Assembly (NCBI GenBank): GCA_902362725.1
Contig: CABIXM010000027.1
Coordinates: 1 to 46,201 of the forward strand
Length of the DNA: 46,201 bases
Direction of reading: 5' to 3'
Source of the DNA: Clostridiaceae bacterium
Lineage (GTDB): Bacteria; Bacillota; Clostridia; Lachnospirales; Lachnospiraceae
Shown: piece after piece, positions 35,625 to 43,766 of the stretch
Layout of the letters: each line of letters begins with the position of its first letter
Position numbering within the stretch: the stretch's first letter is position 1
The notes under the pieces: generated by a model
Seen by the model: only the letters and a program-made list of their open reading frames with translations
Database searches by the model: none
Told to the model about the DNA's origin: nothing
Position numbers and translations under genes: made by a program

Positions 35625-35653
35625 TTGAAATTTTCATTTTCCTCTGTTATAAT
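35625..35653 (+). promoter_or_regulatory. Promoter of the riboswitch-MATE transcript
   Basis: TTGAAA (35625-35630), 17 bp, TATAAT (35648-35653). The start site would be near 35660, right at the 5' edge of the putative aptamer. Confidence 0.8.
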
Positions 35654-35654
35654 A

Positions 35655-35730
35655 ATCCAATGGCAGGAAAAACCTGCATCGAGTAGCAGAAATGCGTAAG
35701 TCCAGATTCTCAGGGCTTACGCATTTTTTA
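35655..35730 (+). promoter_or_regulatory. Candidate guanidine-IV (mepA motif) riboswitch with terminator
   Basis: The leader begins with GGCAGGAAAAACCTGC, overlapped by the alternative hairpin CTGC-ATCGAGTA-GCAG (35674-35689). A strong terminator follows: AAATGCGTAAGTCC pairs with GGGCTTACGCATTT (35690-35726), then a T-run. The first loop contains CGAG and the terminator loop contains CTCA, so a loop-loop contact is possible. Guanidine-IV riboswitches control MATE genes in Clostridia with this layout. The identity is inferred from layout and gene context, not from a covariance match. Confidence 0.6.
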
Positions 35731-35852
35731 TGTAACAGGAAAAATTCCGATGGAATCCCCTGTTACATAAAAATGTTATCGCACTGCGGCGGAATGGAAT
35801 CATGTCGCCAATGCGACCCGCCACAGGCGGAGAATCCTGCTTCGCAGAATTC
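35729..35852 (+). repeat. Cluster of stacked palindromes in the MATE leader
   Basis: Four consecutive hairpins: TATGTAACAGG/CCTGTTACATA (35729-35769, enclosing ATTCC/GGAAT), GTCGC/GCGAC (35804-35817), CCGCC/GGCGG (35818-35830) and GAATCCTGC/GCAGAATTC (35832-35852). They separate the attenuator from the ribosome binding site. They look like REP/MITE-type units inserted in the leader. Confidence 0.6.
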
Positions 35853-35880
35853 TATTTTTATCAAAAAGAAGGAGATTATT

Positions 35881-37281
35881 ATGAATACCGGAAATCAGTT
35901 TTTAGGAACAGAGCATATCGACAGGCTCATGCGGCAGTATGCCATTCCCTGTATCATCTCACTGCTGGTTGGCGCGCTCTACAACATCGTCGATCAGATC
36001 TTTATTGCCAATGCCAGCTATCTGGGCTCTTACGGCAATGCAGCCAACACCGTGGTTTTCCCGCTGACCGTGGTTGCCCTTGCCATCGCCGTCATGATCG
36101 GAGACGGCTGCTGCGCCTTCGTCAGTATGGCACTGGGCAGAAATGAAACTGCCAGGGCAAAGCGCAGCGTTGGCAATGCAGTAGTATTGATCCTTGTCAG
36201 CAGTCTTGCTTTGACGGCCATATACCTCATTTTTGCGGACAGCATTATCGCCATGTTTGGCGGTACTGTCAATAAGGAAACCTTCCATCACTCCCAGGAG
36301 TATTTCTTTTATATCAGCCTGGGCGTTCCGTTCTATATGTTCGGTCAGGCCATGAATCCTGTTATCCGCGCAGATGGAAGCCCGAAATTTGCCATGGTCT
36401 CCACCCTGGCGGGCGCCGTTATCAATATCATACTGGATCCTATTTTCATCTTTGGCTGTAAATGGGGTATGATGGGCGCAGCCGTGGCAACGGTGATTGG
36501 TCAGGTAGCAACCGCAGTTCTCGCCGTCTGGTATCTCTTACATATGAAAATTATCCGTCCTGCATCCGGCGACTATTCCCTGCAGGGCAATATTTGCAGA
36601 CGCATGCTGACCCTTGGCATTACCAGTTTTCTTTCCCAGATCAGTCTCGTGGCAGCAATGGCTGCCATCAACAATATGCTGCGAAAATACGGCTCACTGG
36701 ACGCTGTGTTCGGACAGGAGCAGTATGCCCAGATTCCCATGGCCGTAGTGGGCATTGTCATGAAATTTTTCCAGATCGTTATCTCCATTGTAGTCGGTAT
36801 GGCCGCAGGCTGTATCCCCATCGTCGGCTACAACATGGGCGCAGGAAAGAAGCTGCGTGTACGGGAGCTGTTTACCAGACTGCTGATTGCCGAGGCGCTG
36901 GTGGGCGCGGTGGCACTTGTACTGGCCGAGGGATTTCCCCAGCAGCTTATCGACATTTTCGGCGCAGCCAATGAAAGCAGCTACTACACGGATTTTGCCA
37001 TCAAAGCCTTCCGTACCTATCTCTGCATGATGATTCTGGCATGTATCAACAAAGCCTGCTTCATTTTCCTGCAGGCGATAGGCAAGGCGCTGGCGTCCAC
37101 GCTGCTGTCCATGTTCCGGGAAGTGGTATTCGGCGTAGGCTTCGCCCTGCTGCTGCCGGTATTTTTCGGTCTGGACGGTGTGCTGTATTCCATGCCGGTT
37201 TCAGATATCCTGACCTTTCTCATCTCGGCTGTCATCATTGTAAAAACCTATCAGGAATTAAAGCAGGAAGTACGAAGCTAA
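35881..37281 (+). CDS. MATE-family exporter, probable MepA type
   Basis: A 466-aa membrane antiporter with about 12 helices. FLGTEHIDRLMRQYAIPCIISLLVGALYNIVDQIFIANASYLG and RADGSPKFAMVSTLAGAVINIILDPIFIFGCKWGMMGAAVATVIGQ are the conserved MATE blocks. AAGGAG lies 6 nt before ATG 35881; the open frame extends back to 35692 but runs through the leader hairpins and is not coding. The leader resembles a guanidine-IV riboswitch, so export of guanidinium or a related organic cation is a good guess. Strong terminator after the gene. Confidence 0.93.
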   Translation: MNTGNQFLGTEHIDRLMRQYAIPCIISLLVGALYNIVDQIFIANASYLGSYGNAANTVVFPLTVVALAIAVMIGDGCCAFVSMALGRNETARAKRSVGNAVVLILVSSLALTAIYLIFADSIIAMFGGTVNKETFHHSQEYFFYISLGVPFYMFGQAMNPVIRADGSPKFAMVSTLAGAVINIILDPIFIFGCKWGMMGAAVATVIGQVATAVLAVWYLLHMKIIRPASGDYSLQGNICRRMLTLGITSFLSQISLVAAMAAINNMLRKYGSLDAVFGQEQYAQIPMAVVGIVMKFFQIVISIVVGMAAGCIPIVGYNMGAGKKLRVRELFTRLLIAEALVGAVALVLAEGFPQQLIDIFGAANESSYYTDFAIKAFRTYLCMMILACINKACFIFLQAIGKALASTLLSMFREVVFGVGFALLLPVFFGLDGVLYSMPVSDILTFLISAVIIVKTYQELKQEVRS

Positions 37282-37332
37282 CAAAAATGGGAGTGAACTC
37301 TGTTTTTCTGAGTTTCACTCCCGTTTTTTGTT
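37281..37332. terminator. Bidirectional terminator between the MATE gene and the small membrane protein gene
   Basis: ACAAAAATGGGAGTGAACTC pairs with GAGTTTCACTCCCGTTTTTTGT around a 9-nt loop. A-run and T-run serve the two convergent genes. Confidence 0.85.
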
Positions 37333-37347
37333 ATGCCCTGGCCTGTT

Positions 37348-37755
37348 TTATAATTTCAATTTTATCGTGCTGAGCGCCACAATCAGAATTCCTGCACAGG
37401 CAATCGCCACGTCAAATCCATAGGGAATTCCAACCATAAGTGACACCACGCTATACGCCAGAAATATCAGCGCAAGGTATCCGAACCGCTTCATATGTGC
37501 CAGAGCGAACGCTTTTCTCCTCTCACTTCCTACGGCTTTGGCATCCTCATAACTGGTGCCATTGTACCAATAGACAGACTCTGTCTGATAAATCAAAAGA
37601 GTCAGGATAAAAATGCCGATGGTCGATGCATTATCTACGACAGCCAGCGTAAGCTGTGTGCCAAGATTTGGCAGGAAGCACGCGCCCACCACAACCACGC
37701 AGAATCCAATGAGCCAGACCACAAACCCGGTGTAGCTTTTCTTATATACCTCCAT
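37348..37755 (-). CDS. Small four-helix membrane protein, function unknown
   Basis: A 135-aa protein with about four hydrophobic segments: YTGFVVWLIGFCVVVVGACFLP, TIGIFILTLLIYQT, FGYLALIFLAYSVVSLMVGI and FDVAIACAGILIVALSTIKLKL. The middle loop (ESVYWYNGTSYEDAKAVGSERRKAFALAHMKRF) is polar and basic. AGGAGG lies 8 nt before ATG 37755, so the open frame to 37785 is not used. It follows the AAC(3) gene by 34 bp. I do not recognise a family with a known function. Confidence 0.75.
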   Translation of the reverse strand: MEVYKKSYTGFVVWLIGFCVVVVGACFLPNLGTQLTLAVVDNASTIGIFILTLLIYQTESVYWYNGTSYEDAKAVGSERRKAFALAHMKRFGYLALIFLAYSVVSLMVGIPYGFDVAIACAGILIVALSTIKLKL

Positions 37756-37789
37756 GAATAACTCCTCCTTAGTTGACTGATACACGTTT

Positions 37790-38572
37790 TCACGCCCTGT
37801 TTGTCTCCATCCATTTCACCGCAAAATCCACAAGCTCTCTCTGATACATCAGCCTGACAAGGGCATTTCCAATCCGGACCCCAGGAACCGCATACGCTTT
37901 CTCAAAATCCTCTCCGATTTTTTCAAAATCGTTGCCATCCACAAACAGGGTTTCGTAGGCTTTCCAGACTCCTTTCCCCGCTTCTGACACTGCGCTGTGT
38001 TCCACACAGGTATGCTTGCCCGGATATTCCGCGCGCACGTTTGCCAGATGAAGAGACGTATTCTTATCATACCCCGTACCAATCAGCAGAACCTTTCCGT
38101 CCAGCTCATAAAGCCTTCCAATCGGAGAACCATCTCCAAAGATATTAGACAGATCGTGATCCTTCGTCAGATACTCCGCATATCTGCCCCACGCGCACAC
38201 AGACCGAGCCGGGTGGTCGCTCCGGACACTGCCGGGTACCTGCCGGAACATTTCCGCAACAGCACCCATCGTATTGGTCGGGGTCAGATTTTTATCATAA
38301 GCCGGCCAGTTGTCCCGAATGAGCTGCCAGTCCTTTTGATCTGCCTCCCAATGAACCCCCGTCTCTGGATCCAGATTTTTCCATGACTGTGTGGGCATCA
38401 TGATTGTTCCGGAATCACCAACCACTTCCATTAGCGCCTCAATCACAGCCTGTGCGCCGCCGCAGACATACCCCATCTTTCCCAGGGAAGTATGAACCAT
38501 TACGGTATCTCCGTTTTTCAAACCAACTTCCTTTAATTTTTGGGTTATTTCATCTTTCAGGATAACCTGCAT
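37790..38572 (-). CDS. AAC(3)-family aminoglycoside N-acetyltransferase homologue
   Basis: A 260-aa enzyme of the antibiotic N-acetyltransferase (AAC(3)/YokD) family, which uses acetyl-CoA. GDTVMVHTSLGKMGYVCGGAQAVIEAL is the N-terminal signature. TIMMPTQSW, PTNTMGAVAEMFRQVPGSVRSDHPARSVCAWG and LLIGTGYDKNTSLHLAN, with the conserved HP and H residues, complete the active site. Many chromosomal copies do not confer resistance, so drug activity should not be assumed. GGAGG precedes the ATG. Confidence 0.9.
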   Translation of the reverse strand: MQVILKDEITQKLKEVGLKNGDTVMVHTSLGKMGYVCGGAQAVIEALMEVVGDSGTIMMPTQSWKNLDPETGVHWEADQKDWQLIRDNWPAYDKNLTPTNTMGAVAEMFRQVPGSVRSDHPARSVCAWGRYAEYLTKDHDLSNIFGDGSPIGRLYELDGKVLLIGTGYDKNTSLHLANVRAEYPGKHTCVEHSAVSEAGKGVWKAYETLFVDGNDFEKIGEDFEKAYAVPGVRIGNALVRLMYQRELVDFAVKWMETNRA

Positions 38573-38610
38573 TCCAATCCCCCTCCATATCTTAAAATCA
38601 ACGCTATCCC

Positions 38611-39180
38611 CTACAAAACCTTCCGCCCGTTCACCGTCAGCTTAAACGTGGTTCCCAGAATCTCTTGAATCTCTGACAGATTCCCCGCAAAATAAATGCC
38701 CTGCTGCCGTTCCCCGGAAGAAAGCCCCTTCGCAATCATATGTTCCAGCAGCGCCTTCAGGCTGTCATAGTACCCGTTCAGGTTGTAGAGAATACAGGGC
38801 GCGTCAAGCTGCTTCAGAGACACCTTTGACATGACCTCCGCAATCTCCTCCAGTGTTCCGGTGCCGCCCGGAAAGGCGAGAAAGGCATCTCCAAGCTCTA
38901 TCATTTTCGCCTTCCGCTCCGCCATGGTGGGCGTCACATGAAGCTCCGTCAGGCCTTCATGCTGCACGTCCTCGTCCACAAAGCACTGGGCTTCAATTCC
39001 GATCACTCTTCCACCTGCTGTGAGCGTACTGTCTGCCAGTTCGCCCATCAGGCCGGTTCTGGATCCGCCATATACCAGCGTATTGCCGCTTTCCCCAATC
39101 CAGCTTCCCAGCTCCTGTACAGCCGTTTTTAAAGCCGGATCATTTCCTTCATTTGCCCCCAGATATATGGTAACATTCAT
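38611..39180 (-). CDS. LOG-family Rossmann protein (TIGR00730 type)
   Basis: A 189-aa nucleotide-binding protein related to lysine decarboxylase-like/LOG phosphoribohydrolases. VYGGSRTGLMGELADSTLTAGGRVIGI is the first motif and AFLAFPGGTGTLEEIAEVMS the PGGxGTxxE motif. These enzymes release base from nucleoside 5'-monophosphates such as cytokinin ribotides; the bacterial substrate is often unknown. Its start overlaps the end of the AraC gene by 32 bp. Confidence 0.9.
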   Translation of the reverse strand: MNVTIYLGANEGNDPALKTAVQELGSWIGESGNTLVYGGSRTGLMGELADSTLTAGGRVIGIEAQCFVDEDVQHEGLTELHVTPTMAERKAKMIELGDAFLAFPGGTGTLEEIAEVMSKVSLKQLDAPCILYNLNGYYDSLKALLEHMIAKGLSSGERQQGIYFAGNLSEIQEILGTTFKLTVNGRKVL

Positions 39181-40084
39181 GGTCTTTTGTCTCCTGTCTT
39201 TTCTTATTCTCTTTCTGCCGATATTCCTTCGGCGTCATTCCCGTCAGCTCCCGGAACCTTCGGGTATAATAGCTCTGGCTGGAAAAGCCGCAGCTTTGCG
39301 CTACCCGGGCAATGGTGCTGTCCGTTTCTTCCAGTAGATACATGCTTTTGTGAATCCGGTACCGTAGCAGATAATCGGAAATGGTCTGTCCCGACTGCTT
39401 CTTAAAATACCGGCAGCATTCACTCCGGCTAAGACCAATCTGATCCGCCACATCATCGAGACCGATTTCCGCTGCATAATGCTTCTGCAGATAACCGAGC
39501 ATTTTCTGAAACCGGATATCCGCCCTCTGTGGCTGACAGATCAGTTCCTCCTCTAAAAGTGCCCGCATCCGCTTCCAGATTTTAAAAACATTTCCCATGA
39601 GTTCAAGCTCATAACCTTCTTCCTTTGCCTCAAAGCTTCCGGCCATTTCCGTAAGAAGAGCCAGAATCTCTTTTCCCTGTACTGTATGGCGATCTATCAC
39701 TTTCCGGTTCAGGGCCGGACTTTGCAGCACCGGAAGCACGCTGTTTTCATACAGGCTTCCCTCCCGGACCGGGCAGATCAAATCCGGCGGGAAATTTACG
39801 CAGAAGAAAGCCGCTTCTTCTCCCTGCGCTCCTGCCCTGTGCGTCCTCTGGGAATTGATAAAAACCGCTTCTCCTTCCGGGACTGTGCTCCGACAGGATT
39901 CGGTACTCCACAGAACCGTCCCCTGCACAGTCAGACACAGCTGGAAATCCACATGCCAGTGCCAGTCAATCAAGTCATAGGTATCTGAGCTAAAGCGGCT
40001 GAAATGACAGGATATGGGAAATCCGGGGATATTTTTCATAATTTCCTGCTTCCCGGAATCTAGGTTGATCTCTTTCGCTCTCAT
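39149..40084 (-). CDS. AraC-family transcriptional regulator
   Basis: A 311-aa regulator with an N-terminal cupin-like sensor domain (about 25-110, IDWHWHVDFQLCLTVQGTVLWSTES) and a C-terminal double HTH (about 200-300, GLDDVADQIGLSRSECCRYFKKQSGQTISDYLLRYRIHKSMYLLEETDSTIARVAQSCGFSSQSYYTRRFRELTGMTPKEYR). ATG 40084 has AGGAGG 5 nt upstream; the frame to 40111 is not used. Divergent from the EamA gene, whose -10 TATAAT (40184-40189) lacks a good -35, so activation by this protein is plausible. Confidence 0.9.
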   Translation of the reverse strand: MRAKEINLDSGKQEIMKNIPGFPISCHFSRFSSDTYDLIDWHWHVDFQLCLTVQGTVLWSTESCRSTVPEGEAVFINSQRTHRAGAQGEEAAFFCVNFPPDLICPVREGSLYENSVLPVLQSPALNRKVIDRHTVQGKEILALLTEMAGSFEAKEEGYELELMGNVFKIWKRMRALLEEELICQPQRADIRFQKMLGYLQKHYAAEIGLDDVADQIGLSRSECCRYFKKQSGQTISDYLLRYRIHKSMYLLEETDSTIARVAQSCGFSSQSYYTRRFRELTGMTPKEYRQKENKKRQETKDHECYHISGGK

Positions 40085-40221
40085 GGCATCCTCCTGCTGC
40101 AAGCATAGCACACACTCTTTATAAGCGCAATATTTTTATAAATTTACGCGAATATAAGTCTATAAAGAATTTCTTCGCCGCAATATAATATCACTATCAA
40201 CCCAAAAAGGAGTTACTGCAA

Positions 40222-41123
40222 ATGAATCATTCCAACCACACAAAGGGGTTCTGTACGCAGCCCTGGGAAGCTTAAGCTGGGGAATCTCCGGCGTCTGCAG
40301 CCAGTCACTTTTTATGCATTATCAGCTGGAGGCTCCCTGGCTGACTGCCGTCCGTATGGTCTGCTCCGGTATTCTTCTGCTTCTGATTACCCTTCCAAAA
40401 GATAAAGCCCATGTTTTCCGTATCTGGACGAGACCCAAAGATGTGATACAGCTTCTGGCCTTTGCCCTGCTGGGACTTCTGATGTGCCAGTACACCTTTC
40501 TCTGCGCTATCCGGTATTCCAACTCCGCCACGGCCACAGTGCTTCAGAGTCTTAACGTGATTCTGATGGCTGTCATCATGGCAATCCGGAATCGGAAGAG
40601 AATGGGAAGTCGCCAGCTGCTTGCCGTTTTTCTGGCATTGGTCGGCACTTTTCTCATCGCTGCCGGGGGCAATCCTGCCAACATGAATCTCTCAGGGGCG
40701 GGCTTGATCTTCGGCCTTCTGGCCGCAATAGGCGTTATTACCTACACCCTTTTATCACGGCCTGTTGTGGCAGTCTGGGGAAATCTCATGGTTACCGGCT
40801 GGGGAATGCTCATCGGCGGCCTGACACTTTTTCTGGCCATAAAAGCCTGGCAGCTTCCCTCCGGCCTGGACGCTACGGCCTGGCTCCTTGTGGCATCCAT
40901 TGTCCTCATCGGAACAGCCCTTGGCTTCTCCATTTTTCTGGAGGGCGTCAAGCTCATCGGCCCCGTAAAGGCAACCCTCATCGGCTGTCTGGAACCTGCC
41001 TCCGCCACGGCACTTTCCGCCCTGTTTCTGGGAACTCGCTTTTCCCTGCCGGAGCTTAGCGGATTCTGTTTTATTATTCTGACGGTATTTTTATCTGTAA
41101 CGGGATCCGAAAAGCAGTTATGA
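40222..41123 (+). pseudogene. EamA/DMT-family permease with a one-base frameshift near its start
   Basis: GGAG precedes ATG 40222 correctly, but that frame ends at TAA 40273-40275. The permease reading resumes in another phase from the AAAGGGG run at 40242-40248: GVLYAALGSLSWGISGVCSQSLFMHYQ and onward without a break to 41123. One missing base in that A/G run explains everything. The rest has about nine to ten helices and the DMT repeats (ALLGLLMCQYTFLCAIRYSNSATATVLQSLNVILM; GTALGFSIFLEGVKLIGPVKATLIGCLEPASATALSALFLG). The ATG at 40314 could give a 269-aa protein lacking helix 1. Divergent AraC regulator next door. Confidence 0.8.
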
Positions 41124-41124
41124 T

Positions 41125-41736
41125 TTACCGTTCTCTTCTGCTTTCTTTCCGATAAGCCCCCGGCGTCATTTTGCAGGCTTCCCGAAAAACCTTTCCGTAA
41201 TAAGCTGCGCTGGAGAATCCGGTCGCCATGGCAATCTCCATTACCGTCTCCTCTGAATCCTTCAGAAGCTTTTTACTCATCTCAATCCGGTATTCCATCA
41301 GATACTCGAAGGGCGTCTTCTGCATGCAGGCTTGAAAACAGCGCAGCGCCTCCCGTTTTCCCACTGACGCGGCGCCGGCAATTTCGTCCAGGCTCAGCTT
41401 TTTCGGATAATGATGGTGTATAAAGGCCAGCATCTGCACCAGACGCTCCTGACGGATGGTCTGAACCGACCTTTCTCCATAATTGAAAAGCGCAATCTAC
41501 TTTCCCAACAAAAGCCAGATTTCCGAAAACAGATTTCTGGTCTGAAATTCCGTATCCAGCTCATTCTGGAGCCTGGCAGCCGCCCGCAGCTTTACTAATA
41601 TTTTCTGCTGATTTTCATTCGTCCCCCGTAATTCCAGAATATCCAGCTTTTTATTCTGCAGCACTGGTTCCAGATATTTTGTTTCAAAAATGCTTTTAAA
41701 ATGCCCGGCCAGGAACGTGCTGGCTCGGTTGTTCAA
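41125..41736 (-). pseudogene. AraC-family regulator, 5'-truncated and interrupted by TAG
   Basis: Two frames in the same phase, 41497-41736 (79 aa) and 41125-41439 (104 aa), are joined by sequence that stays open (IALFNYGERSVQTIRQERLVQMLAFIHHHYP) except for TAG at 41497-41499. The C-terminal half is a clean AraC double HTH (LSLDEIAGAASVGKREALRCFQ..., MEIAMATGFSSAAYYGKVFREACKMTPGAYRK). The upstream part begins abruptly at RASTFLAGHFK; the sensor-domain start is lost at about 41736, where island DNA begins. The stop lies 2 bp from the convergent EamA stop. Confidence 0.8.
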
Positions 41737-41748
41737 CGAGTAACCTAG

Positions 41749-41868
41749 TCACTCCCTACTGTATAGGGCAATCGTGGAACAGGCATTTTCCCTTGAAAAT
41801 CGGTATGTTGAACCGATTAAAACCTTGATGTTGCCATATTTATCGAACATGACAATATACGGATTCTC
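41749..41868 (-). other. Open tail in phase with the 123-aa gene; possible 33-aa ORF at the island edge
   Basis: After the TAA of the 123-aa gene the same phase stays open through ENPYIVMFDKYGNIKVLIGS to TGA at 41749-41751. An ATG at 41850 could start 33 aa. No clear ribosome binding site. It could be a truncated downstream gene cut at the island boundary. Not recognised. Confidence 0.3.
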
Positions 41869-42240
41869 TTATTTTTCTTGTTCATCTTTACATAATTCAG
41901 CCAGTCTATTAAGAGCAATAATGAACCAGCTCCTGTTAGGCATAGAAAGTATCTCTGCTGCATCGTATGCCCAATGATTGAAATATCTCCATCTGGAATA
42001 TATAGCCGCTCCAAGTAAAGAAATATCATTTACATTTTCAGTGATGGTATCTAAGGCTCTTGCATCATATACAGCTTTTTCAAATTTTTCTTCAAAAGCA
42101 TGGCCACAATCCATCTCAAATCCAAGTGCTGAACAATCATCTGCCAAGTAGCGATCAACCAACTCTATATAATCAATGTCTGAATCACGAAATTTCTCGT
42201 TCCACTTCACGGCAAAACTATAAACATCTTTTCTTTCCAT
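41869..42240 (-). CDS. Hypothetical 123-aa protein of the nuclease cassette
   Basis: A small acidic protein, not recognised. It is predicted mostly helical, with Trp/Tyr-rich patches (SRWRYFNHWAYDAAEIL, NRSWFIIALNRLAEL) and no membrane segment or signal peptide. AAGGGA precedes the ATG. It is the last intact gene of the island operon, 17 bp after the GIY-YIG gene, so it may be an immunity or accessory protein for the cassette. That role is only inferred from position. Confidence 0.6.
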   Translation of the reverse strand: MERKDVYSFAVKWNEKFRDSDIDYIELVDRYLADDCSALGFEMDCGHAFEEKFEKAVYDARALDTITENVNDISLLGAAIYSRWRYFNHWAYDAAEILSMPNRSWFIIALNRLAELCKDEQEK

Positions 42241-42257
42241 TCAGTGCTATCCCTTCA

Positions 42258-43124
42258 CTAATTATCATTATATCCATTCTTGATGGTATCAAAGCACCGT
42301 TTCCAATATTGTTCTCTTTCTAAAATCTTTATCGGATCATACGAGAGTCCAAAATATTCAAGTAGGGTATATGTAAAATACTTTTCAAAATACTCTGCAC
42401 CTTTCTGTTCATAAAGTGCAATAAGTTTTTTATTACTACCATGCTTTGAATCCAAATAATTACCCCATCTTTGAGCTACGCCCTCTTCTCCTGTGGCCGA
42501 TCCAATATATAGTTTTCCAGTATGGGTATCCGTAAGACAATACACCCCTGTAATCTTTTTCAAGGCTTCATAATAAATTGGAAGAATTCGACCATTGAAA
42601 ATGTCAGATAATCTATGATACGGTAGATGTACATGGTCATATCCTTCAAACTTCTCACCACTATAAACACATGGAAGAACCTCTCGAACAATTGCCTGAT
42701 CAAGATATTTGCTCAAATTAAATACATATCTTGAGAAGGTATTGCCTTTCTTGCATTTGATGATGAGCCTTCCGAATAATGAAACAAATCTATCAAGCAC
42801 TTGAATATCAGCCCAATCATCAGCTGGAGTATCTATTATCTGTGCAGCCGAAATAAGCAACCATTCATCTTCCGGCATTCTTGCAAAACTAAAAACCCAT
42901 TGTCCAGGATAGACGTTTCTCTGCTTTCCATACCAACCCTAATATGAACAATCCTTGCATGTACCGTTTGCTTTTTCTCCTTCCGAGTGTTTCAACCATC
43001 TATCGAGAAATGGTTGTCCTCCACTTCCAACTTGCATATTAAATTCTATTTTACTATTCTTAATTTCTTCTTGTGATAAATGAAGAATGTCATTTAATAA
43101 CAAGTCCATTAAAACACCTTCCAT
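42258..43124 (-). pseudogene. GIY-YIG nuclease family gene interrupted by an in-frame TAG
   Basis: Two frames in one phase: 42939-43124 (about 61 aa) and 42258-42878 (206 aa from an internal ATG). TAG at 42936-42938 interrupts CKDCSY-stop-GWYGKQRNVYPGQWVFSFARMPEDEW. The frame is open on both sides, and a Trp codon (TGG) one change away would restore it. The C-terminal domain has the GIY-YIG core: GVYCLTDTHTGKLYIGSATGEEGVAQRWGNYL, and the metal Glu in ILEREQYWK. Full length would be about 288 aa. Its ATG overlaps the previous stop (TGATG); another ATG at 43109 has AAGG upstream. Confidence 0.8.
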
Positions 43125-43729
43125 CAACCCTTCTTTGGTAAATTAAAATCAAATTTACCTCCAAGAACACTTGCACTGATTCCTGCCACGGTTAAAACAG
43201 CCATGCTGATTCCACCCACAAGTTTCCAGTTAAATTCTCCTTTTTCGGTATCTTTTTTGTTTACCTTATCTTCGATTTCTTTTTCTTGTTCTCTGATTTC
43301 ACTATCTTTCTCATTAGCCATCTTTACTAATTCAGACTCTCTGTTTAAAATTTCCATAATCATTTCTGGTGAAAGGTTAGGATTATCTAAGAGTTTGCTA
43401 CAGTCAGCTTGTACTTGCTTAACAAAATCATAAAACTGCTTTCTACTATCTGCTGCACTATCCATTTCCTTATTAGCAACACCATAGTACTCCTTGATGC
43501 TATCATCATCACTTTCAACAATTGAGTCAAGCATTCCTTTGTATTCTGTTAATGTTGTTTTCATCAACCCAACAAATTCAGGAAACTGTGCGAGAACTTC
43601 CTTTGCCACTTCGGGACGCAATTCTCCGAGTTTTGATGCAAAACTAATCACATCACTTTTTGATATATTCTTAAAATCTGTTCTCTCCATGAGTGAGAGA
43701 ATTTGTTTTTCATTACTTGTATATTCCAT
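43124..43729 (-). CDS. Coiled-coil protein with C-terminal membrane anchor, unknown
   Basis: About 201 aa. The N-terminal half is helical (FASKLGELRPEVAKEVLAQFPEFVGLMKTTL). A highly charged coiled coil follows around 125-165 (NRESELVKMANEKDSEIREQEKEIEDKVNKKD). One hydrophobic segment lies near the C-terminus (LVGGISMAVLTVAGISASVLGG), ending KFDFNLPKKG. This topology is tail-anchor-like. ATG 43729 is best spaced from AAGGAG; ATG 43735 is only 3 nt from it. Its stop overlaps the GIY-YIG start (TGATG), which suggests the two act together. Family not recognised. Confidence 0.7.
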   Translation of the reverse strand: MEYTSNEKQILSLMERTDFKNISKSDVISFASKLGELRPEVAKEVLAQFPEFVGLMKTTLTEYKGMLDSIVESDDDSIKEYYGVANKEMDSAADSRKQFYDFVKQVQADCSKLLDNPNLSPEMIMEILNRESELVKMANEKDSEIREQEKEIEDKVNKKDTEKGEFNWKLVGGISMAVLTVAGISASVLGGKFDFNLPKKG

Positions 43730-43766
43730 GCTCATATGCTCCTTGATTTAATTAGTGAGTGCCACT

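Noticed and set aside
35729..35852. CRISPR-like repeat array
   Set aside because: The hairpins differ from one another and there are no spaced identical repeats.
35692..35880. N-terminal extension of the MATE protein
   Set aside because: The open frame runs through the terminator and palindromes, while AAGGAG lies correctly before ATG 35881 and the MATE family start follows it.
40085..40221. Inverted CTTTATA...TATAAAG as a defined AraC operator
   Set aside because: The sequence is too AT-rich and the arms too short and distant to claim a specific site by eye.
14780..42938. TAG/TAA read as sense codons (recoding) because three genes carry in-frame stops
   Set aside because: dtd and the cytidylate kinase-like gene end normally on TAG, and the other conserved genes end where expected. 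The three stops occur only in accessory or already damaged genes, so decay is the simpler reading.
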